Below are positions 36,796-48,024 of a stretch of DNA of 64,000 nucleotides, piece by piece; the stretch's first letter is position 1; each line of letters begins with the position of its first letter. Both the position numbers and the translations under genes were made by a program. Below the pieces are notes generated by a model. The model saw only the letters and a program-made list of their open reading frames with translations. It was not told the origin of the DNA and did no database searches. Source of the DNA: Lycocorax pyrrhopterus obiensis (Eukaryota; Chordata; Aves; Passeriformes; Paradisaeidae); assembly GCA_014706295.1 (NCBI GenBank), contig JACSVZ010000007.1, positions 56,806,975 through 56,870,974 of the forward strand. Direction: 5' to 3'.

Positions 36796-36854
36796 AAAAA
36801 AAAAAAAAAAAAAAAAAACCCAAAAAAAACCCCAAACAAAACAACCAAAAAAAA
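36796..36854. repeat. A-rich low-complexity run (23 A, then A/C mix)
   Basis: A run of 23 A residues (36796-36818) is followed by A-runs separated by CC, CCC or CCCC up to about 36854. It could be the decayed tail of a retroposed sequence on the plus strand, but no parent sequence is recognisable immediately upstream. Confidence 0.85.
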
Positions 36855-39800
36855 GGGAAGTAGTTGGAAAGCATTTTAAGAAAACGTAATCTGCGTGTAC
36901 AGGATGTCTCAGAAGGGAAAAACTGAGATAGTGGAAATTTATAAAATAAATTTAAAAAACCCTAGTTTGTTTAAAGTATTGGAATATTCTCGCAAATGAG
37001 ATAAGTGCTCTTAAAACGGATTGTGTTGGTGATTGGATGGCAAGGTTAGCAGCAATGGCAAGGGAATGGAATAAGTAATCTAGGAGATTTGATTATTTCT
37101 ATGTGCCTAATCCCCATTAACGTGAAGAAAGCTGATCCACACAACACCAGCACAGATCTGGTCCAGGGAATTTGCTATCCAAGAGATCTGAAGAGAGTAT
37201 TGAAGATCTATGCAGACTCTGAAAGGGCAACAGAGCACATCTGATCTGGAATTGGCTGTTGAGCATTCACGCTGCGGTGGTCCCCGGGGGTTTCGGTGGT
37301 TCAGAGGTACTCGGTGTTGTCCTAACAGCTCTCCTGCTTATTCCTGCTGCTGCAGCCTTATTTGCTCCTCAGTCAGATAAAGAGTGCAAGCAGAGGTGGA
37401 GAGAATGTTTGTTAAGGGAGCTTCTTTGATGCCATATTTTTATATGTATGACCCACGATTCAGATAACCCATATCTATCCTTTTTAAAGTGCCATATCTT
37501 GAAGATTAATTTTCTCTCAGATACTTCTAGGCTGACTCACTCGCTCCTTTATGGGGCGGTTGAACAGCCCACAAATTGCCCATGTCGTGGTGGAAACTAC
37601 CTGCTGAGGGAATCTGGGGTGGGGAACAGGTCAGACACGGGTAATGTTGGGATAATAGGAGAGAAGTTCATGTGAAAAGCGGAGGCTGGTGGGATGTCAA
37701 GGAAGAAAGCTCTACATTAAATTTCCTTTTGTAATATTCACTATTTAACCCTCACTGTTCCTGAAATAATTATGGTTTTGGCAGCTAAGACCCAGATTGC
37801 ACATGTGAAAACACAGTAGATTAAAGCAAAGCAAAGCAGACAAAAAGAAATACCAGAGACTTCGTTTTTCAGTATGTAAGATGAAGATAATATCTATCCA
37901 ACTACGAAAAGAGCTAAAAATGAATATTGTCCACAGACTTGTTGGTAATAGTTAAGGTAAACTGAATTATACTGATGTAGGGCTGCCTTTGAACAAAAGC
38001 ATTGCAAAGAGCGTTTAAGAGATCTGAAGAGTAACAGTAGATTAATAGACTTGTTAGAAGAAATGGAAAAGAAATTAAAGTATGAGTAATGCAAACAAAT
38101 TTCTATGAAATGACCATCCTTCTTACCCACTTCAGCAGTTAACATGCCAATTATGCTTTCTGTGTAGACATTTTTTAAAAATTAACACAGAAGGTACTTT
38201 ATAAGAAAAATTTCATTTGATCAGAAGTCTCAGGTTGGTAAAAATAGCTTTCATGTACTGTAGGGTTGGCTTGTGGTACTTACTGTACCAGACATTCTTG
38301 AATCAGGAACTTGGCATGATTAGGGCAATTAGTCATTTTTGAGTAAGAGAGCAGCCCAGGTTATATAAGACACTTAGACTGGACCATAAATAAATGAAAA
38401 AAACTGTGGTTAAAATGAGAGCTTTGTTATAAGGATCAAAGTGTCAGAGTTTTTAACTGGAATTTTGGCTCCGTTGACAGTGATTGGGGTTTTGCATTTT
38501 GCTTACGGCCCATGTGCCTAATTAGAGTTCATCCAAGGCCTTCTACTGGCCTAAAATTTGGGGGTTAAAATGTGCACAGGGTATTATTTATGTGATCTTT
38601 TAAATCTTCATTTTAACAGGTCTTGGAAGAACAATCTGTGATAATTTCTGAACTATAATGATGGCTAATTTAAAATTTGATAAGTCTGACTTGGCCCATT
38701 GGGAAGTGCTTTATACCTTTCTAATTCATGGGAATGATATGACATTTCGCTGTCTCATTAAACCACAAATTTAATTGTACATCGTTGAGCTCTTGAAGAA
38801 AAATTAACTTATGTACCCCAGAAGAAATCACTTCTTATTATGCCAGCTGCAGCTGCAGTAGATAGCAAAGCTATTATCAGGATGTAGCTGTCTTGCATTC
38901 TTCCTTGGTCTTTAGGGCAAACACCAAGAAATGATGTAGCGATGGAGAAAAACTAAATTTCAAATTGCAGAGAGTGTAAAGAGCCTTTCCAGAAGAAACA
39001 GAAGAAGAAACAAGCTCCTACAATGAACTCTGTCACACAAAGTGAATACGAAATATATTAAAATCTGGTTTCATGTATTTTTTTGTTTTCCCTGAAATAA
39101 GAAAATGGGAAAGTAAAAGAGATAATGTTAAGTTTTAAGCACAAAGACCAATCGAGAAAGGAGATTTTTAATAACTATATTCTGGTGTGTTCTGAGTTTA
39201 CTGCCTGCTACAAGTTTACACAACTTTGTTTGGAGCAACTCTCTTCTCATCCCATAACCTAGAGCAAGAAACTTGAGTGAAGTGATAGGAGATCTATCAC
39301 TGCTTGACTCCTCCTGATATAAACATGAAACAAATATCAGATTCCCCAGCAGTCCTTATTTTGGCTGCCACCCAGAAGGTGGTTTTGGAATTTATGAAAG
39401 ATGATAGGCTGACCCACGGAGGCAAACCATACACTCTGTAGTAAAATCATGAAGTGTATTTTGTGTGCACGTCGTAAGTGGAGATGGGTCAAGTGGTCTC
39501 CCTGTAATGTGAGCATTGGCAAGCTCAGCCTGGGGCAAGAATGGGAATAATGTGTCTCACAGCACTTCATGTCATTCATTTCAGCAGGGAGATCAAGTGT
39601 GCAGCCAACAGAGGCTTCTCCCAGCTCAAAATACATATCTGCATAAGCACACACACACCAGCTACAGCTGTGTGAACACTGGCACCTACATTAATGCATA
39701 AAGAATCCTCATTTTGCAAGGACCAGCTCAGCATGCTCTTACAGGGCTCAAGAAGGGGGCTTACTGAGTTATAGGAGTGACAGAACACTATGAAAAGCAC

Positions 39801-41660
39801 CCATGAAGACTTCTGCCGGTCTTGAGATCTATTTAACTAAAAGAAACATAACACTGCAAACATTTATTTTTTGAAAAGCAATCCCTAAAGACTCCTGTCA
39901 CTATCAGCCAAAACAGACTCAGTGGCAGTGACTATGAACACTAACAGAGCATTTACTGGGGTTCTAATTCATACAGCATCCTTTTCAAGGATGAAGAAGA
40001 CAAAAACATCTCAAAACATTCTTCCCCATGGAACTGCATAATCACCTCTCTCTCTTTCCCTCTGGCTCAGTGAGAGCCACATCCGACAAGTCACACAAAT
40101 ATTTGTTTATCTTGAAGTGCGTAAGTGGTACAAATGAAGTGAATGGGATTAGTTGCACACTGAGAGATAAATATGTGCTTTGCTGGATCACAGCCACAGA
40201 TCGCAGCAGCTTGGGCTGAGCTGTAAACATGGGCTGCAGAAAGATCCCAATCCTTTGACAAGATATTGCACTACTGGATCCCTTCTGTGGTAATCATGTC
40301 TGGTTGCCAATTTCTGTGTGTTCCACCTTGCTCTGTTATTCGTGATTGAGATTTTTGCTCTGTTGTCTGTGGCAGGTAAGACCCAATTATCTCCTAACAT
40401 GCATAACATGATACACCTTCAGAAAAAAGATAATAAAAATCCCATTAAAGAGTAATTAACTGTATTTTTAACCTCTTTGCCTGCTCTCTCACAGCCTTAG
40501 CAAATAAGTGACAGTCCCTGGTAGGTGAGTCCTATCACAAAGAAGCCACCTCTGGCTCAGGAACTTCCTGAGCCATCACAAGCAAGAGGGGAGTAGGAGA
40601 GCCTCCAGGGAAGGATCTCTGTGTTCTTGAGATGTCATTCAGATCAGCCAGGAGAATAGTAATGAATGGTTGTTCCAGCTTAGGCAGAGATACTAAGCTT
40701 GAGAAAACTACCTGTGGAACATCTCTCTGCTTCCTGACCCATTCTGAGGCTAGAGCATAATTCAAGGTTCACACATTTTGTTCATGGCTGAGATGACCTG
40801 CACTGTCACGGATGAAGAGGTGAGGGAACAGAAAGCAGACTAGCAGGCAAAGCAGTAAGAGCTGGAAGAGAGCGTGGGGCTGCTGTGAAGGGAAGGGATC
40901 AACAGCAATGCCTGGTAGGGTGGAGAGGATGGTTGGGTGCAAAAAGTGAGTAAAAGACAGAGAAAAGGATTTAAGGAGTGTGGATAACCTGAATTTGTCA
41001 AGTTTCTGGTTTTGCTGGGGTGTATAAACCCTCTTATGTGGGACCCAGAAGGATGAGGCGTGTGGAGCCATGTTGATGCCTTAGATCCATATCTGTGAGG
41101 TGTTTTCACTCAGGTGAGGTAAGGGGGTCGCTATGTGGTCTCTTACACCTTCAACACCGTGAACAAATGTGTGAAGCCCTTTCCCTGTGGACTTGGCACA
41201 CATCCTTGGAAAGGATTTTTCCCCTCACCGCCAAGGTGGTTCTGTTTGGATGCTTTGGAGAAAGCTCTCTGCTCACTGACTGAAAACATCCCACTCTGAC
41301 ACTGGTGGCTCCAGCCAGAGGCCTACTGGCAAATCCTTGCCTTCTTTCCAGAGCTGATGTCCCAGCAGGAGCTCAGGGCCCCCATGGGGGATGATTTGAC
41401 ACCGTCAGCCCCCACAGGCTCCCAACAGCCCTGGGGAAAGGAGAGGGTGTGCAGAATGGGGCCCATCAGGGTGTACTGCCATGGTGCACCACAGCCCCCC
41501 GTCCAGGGCTGCATCCCCTGACAGTAATGAGGCCCTTGGCAGGTAACAAAGGCACTGGAGTTATTACCTCTCCTTTTCATAAGCATGTGAAATTAAGGGC
41601 AATTATCTGTGGCATATGGCACAGGAGGCAATGTTTAATTAATGTCTAAGGGAGGCACAT

Positions 41661-41757
41661 GCTTCTCCTGGAGACACGCAGCCCTCCCTCCTGTCAGGTC
41701 ATCAGAACTGTTCTCCTGGAGACATCCAGGCCTTCCTCCCCTCAGGTCACCAGGGCT
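41661..41757. repeat. Two-copy tandem duplication, ~49-bp unit
   Basis: Copy 1 (41661-41709, 49 bp) and copy 2 (41710-41757, 48 bp) share TTCTCCTGGAGACA, a CCTCC core and CTCAGGTCA/TGTCAGGTCA ends with about ten differences. A partial third copy may begin at 41758 (GCTCTCCCTCACC). It is a minisatellite-like duplication old enough to have diverged. Confidence 0.8.
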
Positions 41758-43307
41758 GCTCTCCCTCACCTCACGGTGCAGAGATGGGCATGGTGCCATG
41801 GGATGATCCCGCAGAGATGGGGGTTTGGCATTAAGGATGCCATGCTGTGATGACACACTGAGAGACCTGGGTGTCCTCTCACACTCAGGGAGTTTAGTGC
41901 TGTCAGCATGAGGTGGCTGCTTCATGGGGTCTTTGGTTTTGTGGATTTTTTTTCCAAGTGGCACTTTTTGACATGAGCACCAGAGCTTGTGCAGTGTTTG
42001 TCCCAGTGGGCAGGGCAGGAGGGGCTGCAGAGGTCAGGAGGAGCAGTATCAGGGATGGTGGACAGGCAGGAGTAGAGGCACTGGCTGTACTCTGAGGGAG
42101 CCAGAAACTTCCAACACCAGCCCTGGACATGAATGCAGAGCAAAAGCTGAGAAATGCCATCCCTTCTCTCCTGCAGACTTGCTGGACATCATTTCTGCTC
42201 TGAAAAACAGCACTCACTCTCCAGCTGCAGTAAGGGCTGGGCACTCAGGGTACCAAAAGCACCCTGATGTGTCCCAGCACTGCCACTGCTCCTGCCAGCA
42301 GACTGCTCACTGCAGGACAGCCTCACACACCAGCCTTTTTTGGCCTGGTCCTGCATGCTGTTATGAGCTTTTTTGCATTCCAGGCTTCCAAAGATTTTTC
42401 CAAGGAGGGTCATATTCCCCTGCTTCTCCACTTCATCCTTCCCAGGGCTGTCCTGGGACAGGACCTTGCGTCTCAGGGGGTTTGATCTCCTCCCCTGGCA
42501 CACCCCACAAAACTCTTCCTGGGATGGGCACTCCTGTCGCACCAACTCGGTGACAGTGCTAAGTAAGGATCCATCACACACGGGTTTGCTTTCAGAAATG
42601 TGGTATTGAGTGACAGTTCTCTTTATTCTCAATGCTTTTCTTCACCAAGTGGTTGATGGAGTATTTAACAGAGGAGTAGCAGGGCACTTTATAAGAAGAA
42701 AATATTATAAATATATGCAAAGCATGTTGAAAATGGATGCTCTGACTGCAGAGACTTTCAGGCTCTGATGTAATATGACAATGTTGAGCAATTGGCAATT
42801 GGCCTGTTAATAAGCTGCTGGCAGCATTGCTGCAGATGCTGGCAGGCCCTATCAACCTACATTGAAAAACGTTTGCAAACGCAAAACAGAGACAGCTGGC
42901 TATGAGTTCTGTTACAGCTACACTTAGTAGCTAAAAAATGGACCTTCCACCCTCTCCTGAGGTGTGTGGTTGGGGAGATATATATCAGCACTGCAGCCTT
43001 GGCAGCTCCTGTCCATTTGGAACAATTAACTGAAAAAAACACACCAGAAAATCAATACTGTTGAGGATTAATGAGCCAAAGCATGTACTTCAAGTGAAAA
43101 TGCTTGCAGTTTTTCTTTGACACGAAGCCTCGTGTAAGATAACGACCAAAGGGATGAGTGGCAGAAAGACACTGGTTCTGTGCTACCCCCACTATCAGAG
43201 CAAAAGGTGACACAGTCTGGTGTGTGAAGGTCTGCTGCGGATCAGTCAGCTCGGACACTGCATGGTGAAGTCCATGTTACAGATAGGAACTGAGTTGGGC
43301 GTATTCA
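41758..43307. other. Unique DNA, no gene supported
   Basis: A 188-codon plus frame (41987-42553) overlaps a 147-codon minus frame (42189-42632). Both are Cys/Ser/His/Gln-rich with no domain, consistent with a GC-richer stretch poor in stops. No acceptable splice architecture was found. Confidence 0.5.
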
Positions 43308-43610
43308 CCCCTTCCCTTCCCTTCCCTTCCCTTCCCTTCCCTTCCCTTCCCTTCCCTTCCCTTCCCTTCCCTTCCCTTCCCTTCCCTTCCCTTCCCTTCC
43401 CTTCCCTTCCCTTCCCTTCCCTTCCCTTCCCTTCCCTTCCCTTCCCTTCCTTCCCTTCCCTTCCCTTCCCTTCCCTTCCCTTCCCTTCCCTTCCCTTCCC
43501 TTCCCTTCCCTTCCCTTCCCTTCCCTTCCCTTCCCTTCCCTTCCCTTCCCTTCCCTTCCCTTCCCTTCCCTTCCCTTCCCTTCCCTTCCCTTCCCTTCCC
43601 TTCCCTTCCC
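43308..43610. repeat. (TTCCC)n pentanucleotide satellite, about 60 units
   Basis: About 303 bp of almost perfect TTCCC. The only interruption I see is the loss of one C at about 43450, which shifts the register. The plus strand is all pyrimidine and the minus strand all purine (GGGAA). Such mirror-symmetric tracts can adopt triplex (H-DNA) structure. Being a multiple of 5, the array leaves all frames open and produces spurious Ser/Leu/Pro/Phe and Gly/Lys/Arg/Glu proteins. Its length in the assembly may be compressed or variable. Confidence 0.97.
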
Positions 43611-43700
43611 ATTTCCTTCCTTCCCTTCCTTCCCATTCCTTTCATTTCCTTTTCATTTCCTTCCTTTCCCATTTCCTTTTCATTTCCTTTCCTTTTTTTC
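43611..43700. repeat. Degenerate pyrimidine-rich edge of the TTCCC satellite
   Basis: Irregular TTCC, TTTCC, CATTTCC and TTCCTTTTC units form a decayed margin of the array. Their interrupted, A-containing structure contrasts with the pure core, as expected if old units persist at the edge and new ones are added inside. The last bases form a polypyrimidine tract that leads to the possible splice acceptor at 43707. Confidence 0.85.
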
Positions 43701-43707
43701 CCTGCAG

Positions 43708-43873
43708 AGGCTGTAGGTATTCTGCTATTATTTCTCTCTGCTGATTTCACTCAGAACGTGATCCAGATTCTTCAGCCATCAGCAGAGGCCGGCTGGAGGA
43801 GTCCCTCTTGTGTTGTCCCTCTGTCCCCTCTGCGCCCCTCCTGGGACAGCTGCACATCCAGCTGCGCTTCCAG
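43708..43873 (+). other. Candidate internal exon (speculative)
   Basis: The acceptor is strong: a long pyrimidine tract ending TTTTTTTCCCTGCAG at 43707. The donor is also strong: TTCCAG followed by GTGAGAG at 43874. The enclosed 166 bp is an ordinary exon size. One frame, starting at 43710, is open throughout and begins with a hydrophobic stretch (VGILLLFL). An open frame of 54 codons is not improbable by chance, and the pyrimidine tract comes from the adjacent microsatellite. It could equally be a non-coding exon or a fortuitous pair of sites. I recognise no protein. Confidence 0.2.
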
Positions 43874-43937
43874 GTGAGAGCCAGGACCTGCTGTCCTGCT
43901 TTGGCACAAAACACAGCATACAGGGATTCTTTCTTAG

Positions 43938-44370
43938 CCGACCGAGTCCTGCCCGATCCTCGCAGCGCCGACCCTGCTCCCGAGATCCCTGCAATGCTGT
44001 AAAGGGACAGACGATGGCACTCCAGCATCGCCTTTCCTCTCCTGCTGCCATGGACGCGTCTGAGCGAGCCGCTCATCCTCAGAGCTCTGCCCCCCTGACC
44101 CCCAGCTTCACTTTACTGCTGGTTTTGCACCCGTTCTCCCTTGGAACAACATTGTGCGTGGACCTAAATAGGTGCCCTCCGCCGCTGGTGTGGGGAGCCT
44201 GGGTTATGCGCAGATAGAGCCGCATTCCCGTCATTGCAGCAGGCTGTGCGAGGGAAAATGCTCAGAGCCTCCCTTTAGAACGCACTTTCCTCCCCCTCGA
44301 TCGCTGCCTCTTTCCCAGCGCAGTTCATCTGTCTCCATCAGGGCCCGTTGCATACCACAGGGGTGACGTT
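43938..44370. promoter_or_regulatory. CpG-island-like segment
   Basis: A hand count gives 27 CpG in about 433 bp, with GC content clearly above half. This is by far the densest CpG in the window. The observed/expected ratio, by rough estimate about 0.7-0.8, would satisfy usual island criteria. No TATA box or known initiator is apparent. It may be a promoter or an orphan (distal) island of a long non-coding RNA, or unmethylated DNA near a repeat. Function is inferred. Confidence 0.45.
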
Positions 44371-44439
44371 TTACTGTCAGTTTGTACAACAGTCAGTGTC
44401 TCTCCTGACACCGCTTAAGACCGCATTTTCTTTTTACAC

Positions 44440-44885
44440 AGCTACATCACATTGGCAGCATGTAATCATCCCATAATCACCTCATATGCACAGGTCTTTA
44501 TCTGCTTCGCTCAATTCTAGCAGATGAGTTCCCAGCTTATAGAAAAGGTTTTGTCATCAGTTCCTTATTGCGAGACCCTGAACGTTGTACTGTGAATTAT
44601 GTACCATGAATTTCATAGTATTTTTATTAATACTCCAGTTCCTTAAACTCACTCAATTTTTCTCATACTGCATCCCTAATTCTTTTCTCCATGGATGATG
44701 CCTCTTACCTTTGTGTCATCAACAGATGCCATTAATAATGCCCTTAATATTTATTTCAGTTCACTAATGCCAATATTAGTCATTGTCGCCTCTGATGATC
44801 TCCATTAACAACTGTTCTCTGACACCTTTCTCACCTTAACATCAGCCATTGCCACATCCCCTTAGCCAACTCCTTCTCCACCATA
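44440..44885 (-). mobile_element. Ancient CR1 LINE, reverse-transcriptase region
   Basis: Along +, blocks in reverse-complement CR1 order are ATCACATTGGCAGCATGTAA, CACCTCATATGCACAGGTCT, TTCCCAGCTTATAGAAAAGG, GTCATCAGTTCCTTATTGCG, AATACTCCAGTTCCTTAAAC, CTTTGTGTCATCAACAGATG and a closing CTTAGCCAACTCCTTCTCC. They correspond to the C-terminal half of the CR1 reverse-transcriptase ORF. The 3' UTR is missing from this copy, so it is an internal fragment, probably split by later deletion. It is too degraded to encode anything. Confidence 0.8.
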
Positions 44886-45301
44886 CAGTTCCCATAACAG
44901 TAGTTTGAGTTTCTTGTGGCTTGCTCCCAAAGGAAATGAAACCCAAACAGGGGTGACTTTTCACCCCGCTTTTGAACAGGGTGGTGTCAGGTGAATTGGG
45001 CAGAACACAGCAAATCCAATCTCCACTTTAGTGTCTTTTCATCATCCATTTCATTGCACAGAGCAGAGCTCTGAAGGCTTTGCCAGGGAAGTGGTGGTGG
45101 AGTGGTCAGCCCTTTGCTTGCAGCTCCCTCCTGCTCCCCAGAGAGCCAGGGAATGCTGCAACCAGTAACTCGTGTGCTGGGTCCTGTGCTGCCCTGGCTG
45201 GCAGGGAAATCTCTTTGCTCCTGTAGAGCAGCCAGCTCACAGTCAGAGCTCCAGGAGTGATCACGGAATTGTGCTTGAGTGACAGCATTCAAATCCTGCT
45301 T
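44886..45301. other. Unique DNA, no gene seen
   Basis: A 101-codon minus-strand frame (44987-45292) shows nothing recognisable. The stretch separates an ancient CR1 from a MIR relic. Confidence 0.55.
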
Positions 45302-45385
45302 TGGCCACAGGGAAAGGCAAAGCGAGGTGCAGTGACTTGCTCGAGGTCACCAAGCAAAGCTAAAGCCAATGCTCCCTACAGGAAG
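45302..45385 (-). mobile_element. MIR-type SINE relic
   Basis: GGCAAAGCGAGGTGCAGTGA, CTTGCTCGAGGTCACCAAGC and AAAGCTAAAGCCAATGCTCC follow the reverse complement of the MIR core (GAGGTTAAGTGACTTGCCCA, AGGTCACACAGC, GCAGAGCCAGGATTC). The GACTTGCTCGAGGTCAC block is the most diagnostic. About 85 bp are recognisable. Confidence 0.55.
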
Positions 45386-47319
45386 GGTGGGAATGGCATA
45401 CTTCCTTCTTCTTCACCTTCCCACTGCAACGTGAGGCCACCCAAGGGCTGCTGCTGGCTGGTGGCCGGGTTGGCTGCAGCTGAGAGCTGGGCTCTGATGC
45501 ACACAGACATCCTCACGTGTTGCAGGCGTACAGAGAAAGGGCTTGGCTCAAGTTTTAAACTGTTGCTGGTATTTTAGATCAGTGCGCTCAAATCAAACTG
45601 GCAGGCTCCACTGAGAGCTCTTCCAGACAGTAGGGAGCACACTTCCTTTATTTTTCAGCAGCTCAGCTGGAGCCACCCAAAAAAATCGTCTGCATTTCAA
45701 AAGAGGCTATACATGAAATGCTTGTGATGTGGCTGCGCCAGCTAGACAGGGAGCTCACTATGTGAAAGAAACTTTATAGCTGCACTGCTGATGGGGACTG
45801 GCTTGTGTGGGTTTGTGGCAAACCCTGCTCCATGGCCCAGGGACATGATTCTGTTCCCCACACTCTGGGGCCACCACTTAATTAAATATTGCACAGCTTA
45901 AAATCTTTATAGGATTTCATTTCCAGAATATGTAGAAATTTCTAGCCTAATGTACTTATGATTCAAATATATGCAGTTAATTGATGTTTCCTGTGGCTTC
46001 CAGATGGTCTAAAAGGAACATTTTATATTGCCCTGATTACTAGCACAAGAAAGAGATTTTAGGAAGGAAATGGAGCACTTCAACCTGAGACAAGTATTTG
46101 CAGTACAGCAGACAGGGAGGTCACAGAGAAAAGAAAAGGACTGTCTGGGTGTTCTCCTCTGCCATCAGGATGTCGTTCTTGCTTTGGTCTCATTCTTTAA
46201 TGGTTTTTAGTATGGGGAAATAAAACTAATTTTATGTGTTCTTGCCTGACAGAAGAGGAAAACAACTGCTGCAATGACTAAACTGCCTACATGGAAATTA
46301 TGGGCAACTTGGGCATCCGTGTCTTCATAAAGGAAAGGAATGTGGTGGGTGTGGCATTGTTCCTGCTGGTGTCCCTCACAAAGATAGCAAGAGTCTGGTC
46401 CATGCATCTTGAATACAATTTGATCAGGAGGACGTGCAAAACCTGCTCAGGAGCATCTCTAGGACCCCAAAATTTTGTGCCTTGGGCTGATACAGATAAG
46501 GCCACTTTAGGAGAAGGGTCCTTCCACAGACTGGATGTCTGCAGGGTGCTGTGGTGCGTTTTCAGGACATTGCAGTGGGTACTGATAGGTGGTTGTATGT
46601 GAGTTGAGGAGTGTATTTCTTAATCATTAGTGCCCCTGGGCTTGCCTCTAGTGTTTTTTAGGATGGGGTAGTGTTACTTCACAATCCTTGGTGCATCCTT
46701 TCCTAATACAGGTGGCAGGATGCAGAGGTGTCACTTAAACAGAAGCCATTGCAAAGGGGGCAGTCCCGTGCTAAGCAAACCTTTTCTTTACTTTTTCACC
46801 TTAAAGCCTGAAATTATCAGTGACACAAAAAGCCCTCAGTGGACAGGTACCACCCCACATCACCAACACCTTGTCCCACTTACATCCAGCCTACTTTCCT
46901 CATCTTGTCTTCTGAGATATTATGATGGCAGTGAAACAGTCAAATCTTTCTTCTCATGAATGTTTCCCCCACACACATGCACACTCTTCTTCCTTTCCAA
47001 AGTCTCTGATGGGCCATGTGGTTTGTCCTAAGGTGAGAGCACCAGGTGGGTGTTGCAGGAGGAAGTGTCAGGATGCTCACATAATTAATGAATTCCAGAG
47101 GAGGGGAAGCTGAGCTGTTTGTGATTGACTTGGGTGCATATTGGCCTGTAAAGGGAGATAAAATGCTGCTGGAGACTGGGTCAGCTGGGCAAACTGGTCT
47201 CATAAGGTTGGAGACAGCTTTGGGGTGGATCCCACCCCGCTCCACCCTCCCTCCCACACCATATACCATCGAGTAAAAATGCAAAGATCTGGTCAAACAC
47301 AGAGATAAAATTCTAAAGT
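45386..47319. other. Unique DNA, no gene seen
   Basis: Frames do not exceed 103 codons, except a 144-codon minus frame at 46940-47374 without domain. Low CpG and no repeat recognised. Confidence 0.55.
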
Positions 47320-48024
47320 AGCTCCATAGGTGCTTTGAAATTGTGAATTCTGCAAGGACAAAGACTGCAAGCACGTGTCGTACTTGGACACGAAAGAACT
47401 ACGCAGACTCAGCTTAGTTCAGGACAGAAAAGAACTAGGAAAAGCCCCTGGCTGTTTATTTTACTTCATATATATATGTTCTTAGGAATGACCATGGATT
47501 GGAGGATGAGGTTACCACTTCTCTAACTACACCAGTCAGACAAAAAGTCCATCAAACTTCTCCACTTCAGGAGAAGGAATGAAAACAAAAAGGAATGGTT
47601 AGCCAAACATAACTGTGTTTACAGAAAGCGCGTGAGAAACTTTATCACAGAACTGAAAACATCAAAAGACTGCAAATCTCAGGGCAACAAGCATGTGTTT
47701 TTCTAGCCAAATCTGCTTATATTAGAACCTTTTAGACAAAGATATTGGCCAAATGTGAGACCAAGGGCACCAAGCTACACCAAGACTTCTCTGGGAAGTT
47801 CAGAGAACAAGGAGGTCTTACTGAAGATCATGACTCAACAGGAAGCACCATGACCTGATTATATGACAATCCATTGTAATAGATAATAGAGTTGTTATTT
47901 ATGTACTTCAATGGCAATATTTAAATACTGTCTTGGCAATAAACCTAATCATAATCATCCACATAATCACTGTGTTCTGGTTTTCACAACTGGCTGAGAT
48001 CCTTCCCTCAATTGCTCTGCTACA
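47320..48024 (+). mobile_element. Possible solo LTR of an endogenous retrovirus (tentative)
   Basis: The last 90 bp look like an LTR R-U5 end: a GGCAATAAACC poly(A)-signal context at about 47934-47944, then about 80 bp of unique sequence ending TGCTCTGCTACA at 48024. The upstream 600 bp have no open frame or other repeat signature, as expected of U3. I could not find a matching TG start with a target-site duplication, so the left boundary is a guess. No retroviral gene is present. Confidence 0.25.

Larger units (their letters stand above)
36035..41660. other. Long AT-rich unique stretch, no gene seen
   Basis: Frames stay at or below 108 codons. The stretch contains the A-rich run at 36796-36854 and a CTCF-like match at 36458-36469. 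About 38150-39200 is a kilobase of AT-rich, unique sequence with no repeat and almost no open frames. It is a plausible place for conserved non-coding elements, but this is untestable from one sequence. Confidence 0.55.

Noticed and set aside
43220..43750. 174- and 157-codon frames made of Pro-Ser-Leu-Pro-Phe or Gly-Lys-Arg-Glu repeats
   Set aside because: Translations of the TTCCC pentamer satellite. They end just beyond it.
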